Below are positions 61,247-64,000 of a stretch of DNA of 64,000 nt, piece by piece. Each line of letters opens with the position of its first letter. The stretch's first letter is position 1. The stretch is from Desmodus rotundus. Its lineage: Eukaryota; Chordata; Mammalia; Chiroptera; Phyllostomidae. The notes under the pieces were generated by a model. That model was not told the origin of the DNA. It made no database searches and worked only from the letters and a program-made list of their open reading frames with translations. The position numbers and the translations under genes were made by a program. The stretch lies in assembly GCF_022682495.2 (NCBI RefSeq), contig NC_071395.1, positions 56,125,242-56,189,241 on the forward strand. Reading direction: 5' to 3'.

Positions 61247-61909
61247 GTAGGTGGACACACTGCGCCTCCTCGCACAACCAGAACTGACAGAAAATCCAAC
61301 GGCAAGGAAGTCTAACACCAAGGAAATAAAAAATAAACATTCATCCAGACCGGTGGGAGGGGCGGAGACGGGCACTGGGGCAGCGAGGACTCGAGTGGCT
61401 GTGGAGGGACCGAGACTGGTGGAGTGTGGGACGAACGGGGCAGGCAGTCTGACCACTAGCAGACCCTACGGCCCCACATTCGTGCACAGATAAACCGGAC
61501 AAATGGTGGGGAGCAAGGCAGACAGACTGAGCAGCCCAGGGATCCAGTGCGAGGAAATAAAGCCTCAAACCTCTGATTGAAAATGCCCATGGGGGTTGGG
61601 GCGGCAGCAGGAGAGACTCCCAGCCTCACAGGAGAGGTCGTTGGAGAGACCCACAGGGCCTAGAGTGTGCACAAGCCCACCCACTCGGGAATCAGCACCA
61701 GAGGGGCCCAATTTGATTGTGGGTACCGGAGTGAAAGATTGAAATCCGGAGGAAAGTGAAGCAGGCGCCATTGCTCCCTCTCGGCCCCTCCCCCATGTAC
61801 AGCGTCAGAGCAGGGCCACCAGCCTTACCCTGCCCCACCCCAGGAACACCTAAGGCTCTGCCCCTTAAAGTAACAGACGCGCCAAGACAAAAAAAAAAAA
61901 AAAAAAAAA

Positions 61910-62607
61910 ATGGCCCAAATGACAGAACACTTCAAAGCTCCAGAAAAAATACAACTAAGCGAGGAAGAGATAGCCAACCTATCGGATGCACAGTTCAAAA
62001 CACTGGTTATCAAGATGCTTACAGAATTGGTTGAATCTGTTCGAAAACCAGATGAAAAAATGAAGTCTATGCTAAGAGAAACAAAGGAAAATGTACAGGG
62101 AACCAATAGTGATGAGAAGGAAAATGGGACTCAAATCAATGGTGTGGACCAGAAGGAAGAAACAAACATCCAACCAGAAAAGAATGATGAAACAAGAATT
62201 CAGAAAAATGAGGAGAGGCTTAGGAACCTCCAGGGCACCTTGAAACGTTCCAACATCCGAATTATAGGGGTGCCAGAAGGAGAAGAGGAAGAACAAAAAA
62301 TTGAAAACTTATTTGAACAAACAATGAAGGAGAACTTCCCTAATCTGGCAAAGGAAATAGACTTCCAGGAAGTCCAGGAAGCTCAGAGAGTCCCAAAGAA
62401 GCTGGACCCAAGGAGGAACACACCAAGGCACATCATAATTACATTACCCAAGATTAACGCAGGGACCTACATCCAAGATTACTGTATCCAGCAAAGCTAT
62501 CATTTAGAATGGAAGGGCAGATAAAGTGCTTCTCAGATAAGGTCAAGTTAAAGAAGTTCATCATCACCAAGCCCTTATTATATGAAATGTTAAAGGGAGT
62601 TACCTAA
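61910..62607 (+). pseudogene. HAL1-like ORF1, copy B, one-base frameshift
   Basis: It reads as in copy A from MTEHFKAPEK through the coiled coil, GVPEGEEEEQ and NTPRHIIITLPK. Loss of one A near 62457 (ATTAACGCA where copy A has ATTAAACGCA) then shifts the frame and stops it at 62524 after 204 codons. In the other frame the shortened C-terminal domain continues to TAA at 62605-62607. The ATG at 61910 is created by one extra C next to the A run; the copy A start codon (ATGAGCC) is changed to ACGCGCC here. The same internal deletion as in copy A is present. Confidence 0.85.
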
Positions 62608-63799
62608 GAAAAAGAAGATAAAAAATATGAACGGTAAAAATGGCAGCAAACTCACAGTTATTAACGTCCACACCTAAAACAAAAACAAGAGCAAACTAGT
62701 CAAACAACTAGAACAGGAACAGAACTATAGAGATGGAGATCACATGGAGGGTTGTCAATAGGGGAGTGGGAGGGGGAGAGTGGGGGAAAGGTACAGAGAA
62801 TAAGTAGCATAGATGATAGGTGGAAAATAGACAGGGGGAGGGTAAGAATAGTGTAGGAAATGTAGAAGCCAAAGAATTTATAAGTATGACCCATGGACAT
62901 GAACTATAGGGGGGGAATGTGGGAGGGAGGGGGTGGGCAGGATGGAGTGGAGTGAAGGGGGGGAAATGGGACAACTGAAATAGCATAATCAATAAATATA
63001 TTTAAAAAATAAAAATAAATAAATAAATAAAATGCCAGAGGGTAAAGATAAAGGGAGACACTTAAAAGCAGGAAGAGAAAAGAAGTTAGTTACCTACAGG
63101 GGAGTGTCCATAAGACTGTCAGCTGCTCAAAAGAAACTTTGCAGACTAGAAGGGATCGGCAAGAAATATTCAGAGTTATGACAAGCTGGGACCTACAGAC
63201 AAGATTGCTGTACCCAGCAAAGCTATCATTTAGAATTTAAGGGCAGATACAGAACTTCCCAGACAAGAAAAAACTAAAGGGGCTCATCATCACCAAACTG
63301 TTATTATATGAAATGTTAAAGAGACTTATCAAAGAAAAGAGAAGAAGATCAAAACTATGAACAATAAAATGGCAAAAATACATATCTATCAACAGTTGAA
63401 TCTAAAACGCAAACTAAGCAAACCAGAAGAACAGAGACAGAATCAGGGATATGGAGAGGGTTTTGATGGTTGCCAGATGGGAGGGGGGTGTGGGGGAAGG
63501 GTGAAGAGGTGAGGGGATTCAGAAGTACAAATAGGTAGTCACAGAATAGCCATGGGGATGTAAAGTACAGTATAGGAAATGGCATAGCCAAAGAACTTAC
63601 ACACGTCACCCATGGACATGAACAGTGGTGTGGGGATTGCCTGAGGGAGTGGGGGGTGCTGGGTGGAGGGGTGCAAATGTCAGGAGAACTGCAATAGCAT
63701 AATCAATAAAATATTTTTTAAATAAAGTTTTCTTTTGAAGAAGGCATGATTGTCTTAAGCTGGACACTGAATACCGCATTATTTACACATATACAAGAT

Positions 63800-63870
63800 T
63801 GTATGTTATATATATATGTATACATATATGTGTGTGTGTGTATATATATAGTGTGTGTGTGTGTGTGTTA
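63800..63870. repeat. (TA)n/(TG)n microsatellite
   Basis: Alternating TATATA, TGTGTG and TATATA blocks; likely polymorphic. Confidence 0.95.
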
Positions 63871-64000
63871 TTATGCATATATGACAAGACAGAGTTTAGT
63901 ATTTCAGAAATAGAAGGCATGACTGTTTGGTGTTTTTACCTACTGAAATAAAAATATATGTAAATGTTACCAGTGAGTTTATGTTATTACACAACTTGCT

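Larger units (their letters stand above)
61227..63027 (+). mobile_element. Young full-length HAL1-like element, copy B, nested
   Basis: A 1.80-kb unit: 5' end CAGAGAACCAAGATGGCGGC, GC-rich 5' UTR, 22-base A run (61889-61910), ORF1, 3' UTR with G runs, and tail AATAGCATAATCAATAAATAT plus A/T-rich end. The perfect 16-bp TSD TAAAATGCCAGAGGGT lies at 61211-61226 and 63028-63043 and comes from ORF1 of the older element. Very similar to copy A (38646-40486). Confidence 0.93.
60658..63300 (+). pseudogene. Broken ORF1 of the old HAL1-like element
   Basis: The ATG at 60658 opens a basic N terminus, with a coiled-coil region that breaks at 60843. The RRM part (near 61020-61226) and the post-insertion part (63044-63300, with KDKGRHLKAGREKK-like and SIRLSA-like segments, then the ...TKLSF-like block) lie in several frames. 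It was an L1-type ORF1 before decay and serves as the local full-length reference for the shorter young copies. Confidence 0.75.
59364..63723 (+). mobile_element. Old HAL1-like (ORF1-only) element, split by a nested insertion
   Basis: It has a 5' end with a decayed YY1 core (AAGACGGCAGC, 59376-59386), about 1.3 kb of 5' UTR, and ORF1 from 60658, broken. ORF1 is interrupted at 61226 by the young element, resumes at 63044 through the full C-terminal domain, and is followed by a G-rich 3' UTR and ...AATAGCATAATCAATAAAATATT. There is no ORF2. TSD AAAGTTTTCTT(C/T)TGA lies at 59349-59363 and 63724-63738 with one mismatch. Without the insert it is about 2.5 kb. Unlike the young copies, it keeps the RRM end and the start of the C-terminal domain. 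Confidence 0.85.

Noticed and set aside
1..64000. CRISPR arrays, operons, riboswitches, phage or plasmid features
   Set aside because: The window is vertebrate nuclear DNA; no regularly spaced repeats or prokaryotic gene organisation is present.

Overview
This is a mammalian nuclear DNA window, most probably from a yangochiropteran bat. The evidence is several copies of a tRNA-derived SINE of the bat VES type (head GCCCTGGCTGG, internal B-box GGTTCGATTCC, CT-rich 3' part, AAATAAATAAA tail), a LINE-1 lineage with many young-looking copies, and an intact mammalian olfactory receptor. No bacterial operon, CRISPR array, rRNA or free tRNA gene was seen.

Only one gene is clearly intact: a single-exon olfactory receptor at 12432-13388 (+), which I recognise as the OR2B11 orthologue. 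In human OR2B11 lies beside NLRP3, but I could not recognise any NLRP3 exon here. A processed FUS pseudogene (42873-44848) is flanked by a perfect 13-bp target-site duplication (TSD). A possible orphan exon of unknown identity lies on the minus strand at 29906-30063.

Most of the rest is layered transposable elements. Left part (1-6540): an inverted 5' half of an old L1/HAL1, then old L1 ORF2 pieces carrying two VES SINEs and a 48-bp L1 tip. Around the receptor (7-18 kb): mostly unique DNA, a minus-strand L1 380 bp upstream of the receptor, and a solo LTR at 17.4 kb. 18.2-24.5 kb: a minus-strand L1, two SINEs and a young plus-strand L1 with a nearly open reverse transcriptase. 25.6-27.6 kb: a 170-bp segment copied into a SINE, followed by a solo LTR. 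28-38.5 kb: a hAT MITE, LTRs, L2, L1, and another hAT-like MITE. 38.6-40.5 kb: a young ORF1-only element (HAL1-like), minus strand. 44.9-54.4 kb: mostly unique DNA with MIR, L2, Tigger and a small 5'-inverted L1. 54.6-57.8 kb: another L1. 59.3-63.7 kb: an old HAL1-like element with a young one nested in its ORF1.

The most notable signal is the pair of young ORF1-only elements (38646-40486 minus; 61227-63027 plus). Their ORF1 lacks, in frame, about 50 residues spanning the end of the RRM and the start of the C-terminal domain, has a 22-23 A tract at the start of the ORF, and has a 3' end unlike that of the young L1s here. Family names are from memory of consensus sequences; no database search was run.
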